A stretch of 63,128 nt of DNA. Origin: DATMQA01 sp035566895. GTDB lineage: Bacteria; Verrucomicrobiota; Verrucomicrobiia; Limisphaerales; UBA8199. Positions 61,944 to 63,128 of the stretch are shown here, one piece after another. The stretch covers positions 1-63,128 of the forward strand of contig DATMQA010000010.1 in assembly GCA_035566895.1 (NCBI GenBank), given 5' to 3'. The notes below the pieces were generated by a model, which saw nothing but the letters and a program-made list of their open reading frames with translations, was not told where the DNA came from and made no database searches. How positions within the stretch are numbered: position 1 is the stretch's first letter; every line of letters begins with the position of its first letter. Both the position numbers and the translations under genes were made by a program.

Positions 61944-62018
61944 AACCGCAGAGACGCGATGAGCGCAGAGAAGACCCCAGAGAACCGCTTTCTCTGCGTT
62001 TATCGCGTCTATGCGGTT
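61944..62018. repeat. Imperfect palindrome upstream of prpB
   Basis: AACCGCAGAGACGCGATGAG at about 61944-61964, with GCGCAGAGAAG following, is matched on the other strand by sequence at 61988-62018 (arms ~30 nt, about four in five positions pairing). It lies between the PrpD-like stop and the PrpB-like start, and its loop is about 15 nt. Confidence 0.65.
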
Positions 62019-62049
62019 GGAATTGGCTTTTCACGGTCCCATTTCTAAG

Positions 62050-62946
62050 ATGCTCTTTCCCAACAAATCGCCCGCCCAGAAACGCGTTGATTTCCGCGCT
62101 GCGCTCCGGTCGGGCAAACTTCTGCGGTTTCCGGGCGCGTTTTCGCCGCTGGTATCCATGCTGATCGAACGGCATGGCTTTGAAGGCGTGTACATCTCCG
62201 GCGCCGTGCTGTCGGCCGATCTGGGTCTGCCGGATATCGGCCTCACCACGCTCACCGAGGTGGTCCAGCGGGGTCGCGCCATCGCCCGGGTTACGTCGCT
62301 CCCTGCCATCATCGATGCCGATACTGGTTTCGGTGAACCGATGAACGCCGCCCGGGCAGTCCAGGAATTTGAGGAACTTGGCCTTTGCGGGTGCCATTTC
62401 GAGGACCAACTCAATCCCAAGCGTTGCGGCCACCTCGACCATAAAACCCTCGTCCCTGCTGCTGACATGGTGAAGAAGCTCAGGGCTGCTGAGTCCGCTC
62501 GGCGCGACGCCAATTTCGTGATTATCGCCAGGACCGACGCGCGGGAATCCGAAGGCCTGGCCGGCGCCCTCGAACGCGCCAAGGCCTACGTGGATGCCGG
62601 TGCCGACATGATCTTTCCTGAGGCGCTCCACGATGAGTCCGAGTTTGCGCAGTTCCGAAAGGCGTTCTCGGTTCCGCTCCTGGTCAACCTGACCGAGTTT
62701 GGCAAAACCAAACTGCTGACCGCCCAACAACTCGTGGAGCTGGGCTTTAACCTGGTCATTTATCCGGTGACTACACTCCGTCTGGCGATGAAGGCTGTCG
62801 AACAGGGGCTTGAGACCCTCAAATCAGAAGGCACCCAAGCGTCACTTGTCCACCAGATGCAAACCCGCGCCGACCTTTACGAATTGCTTCGCTACGAAGA
62901 CTACGAACGTTTTGACAAGGGCATCTACAATTTTCGAAAAGCTTGA
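62050..62946 (+). CDS. prpB: 2-methylisocitrate lyase-like protein (isocitrate lyase/PEP mutase family)
   Basis: 298 aa from ATG 62050 (MLFPNKSPAQKRVDF). The catalytic loop is EDQLNPKRCGHLD (KRCGH at 124-128), which is characteristic of methylisocitrate lyases; the Mg-binding aspartates are in PAIIDADTGFG (D89, D91). The barrel ends LVNLTEFGKTKLLTAQQL and RADLYELLRYEDYE. It splits 2-methylisocitrate into pyruvate and succinate. With the PrpD-like enzyme it would form the late half of the methylcitrate cycle. From 62947 to 63128 no gene start is visible. Confidence 0.9.
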   Translation: MLFPNKSPAQKRVDFRAALRSGKLLRFPGAFSPLVSMLIERHGFEGVYISGAVLSADLGLPDIGLTTLTEVVQRGRAIARVTSLPAIIDADTGFGEPMNAARAVQEFEELGLCGCHFEDQLNPKRCGHLDHKTLVPAADMVKKLRAAESARRDANFVIIARTDARESEGLAGALERAKAYVDAGADMIFPEALHDESEFAQFRKAFSVPLLVNLTEFGKTKLLTAQQLVELGFNLVIYPVTTLRLAMKAVEQGLETLKSEGTQASLVHQMQTRADLYELLRYEDYERFDKGIYNFRKA

Positions 62947-63128
62947 ATGAGCACTGAAACGCGCAGAGTCACATCTCATCGTAGAAACGCCGCCGAGCGC
63001 ATCTCAGTTTCTTGCTGGGTTAAAGGAAGTATGAGGGAACAGGAGGTGCCAACGGTCATTCCGCCAGAATATTTCCAGACACATTAAGGCTTCGTCGCCT
63101 CGCTGACTCCAGAACTGGCCTGTGCGCT

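Overview
The window looks like the chromosome of a high-GC Verrucomicrobiota bacterium, most likely of the Pedosphaera/Limisphaerales type. This is inferred from gene content rather than a marker gene: verrucomicrobial secreted proteins with LD-N-G-LPDAWE-like and Ig-like modules, a pseudopilin with an H-X9-DG-like tail, two bactofilins, a UVR-motif protein, and gene junctions packed with short degenerate 'word' repeats. No rRNA, tRNA or CRISPR array was recognised. The left edge cuts an HtrA gene.

Layout. (1) 1-3.5 kb: a proteostasis block (HtrA protease, DnaJ-type co-chaperone, rhomboid protease). (2) 3.5-12.4 kb: three large secreted proteins separated by repeat-filled spacers: a YadA-head/S74 fibre-like protein, an 869-aa protein preceded by a coupled 24-aa leader ORF, and a 1005-aa protein with a dimethylformamidase-beta-like domain. 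(3) 12.7-38.3 kb: a long surface-polysaccharide region with six methyltransferases, two family-2 and one family-4 glycosyltransferases, a GT-B protein, a radical SAM/SPASM protein, a nucleotidyltransferase fused to a degenerate thymidylate-kinase-like domain, a parallel beta-helix protein, a Wzx-like flippase, two tandem O-antigen ligase/polymerase-like proteins, two GT-C-like membrane proteins, an SxtJ protein and a carbamoyltransferase. A small nucleotidyltransferase plus 93-aa partner sits inside this region. (4) 38.6-47.3 kb: mixed housekeeping and envelope genes (glgC, a response regulator, menG/ubiE, gmhA, a pseudopilin, an uncharacterised 469-aa protein, two bactofilins, a UVR protein). 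(5) 47.6-56.6 kb: a urate catabolism cluster. uraD, uraH, an allC-like gene, allB and allE run on the minus strand with 4-nt overlaps at every junction. Uricase is divergent on the plus strand, and two further allantoate-amidohydrolase-like genes flank the set. (6) 56.9-63 kb: preT-preA (dihydropyrimidine dehydrogenase), then MmgE/PrpD and PrpB-like genes. Together these suggest pyrimidine reduction feeding a propionate (methylcitrate) route.

Most unusual is the repeat landscape. Almost every junction holds a different degenerate tandem array of a 7-10 nt word, often starting within a few nucleotides of a stop codon. Related palindromes have also entered coding sequence in frame (glycosyltransferase 30514-32580, allB, the allC-like gene). 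Between preT and preA lies a four-helix-bundle (23S IVP-like) gene flanked by imperfect inverted copies of such words, and about 1.3 kb further on there is a gene-less ~105-bp palindrome with the same ends. This looks like a mobile cassette and its miniature derivative.
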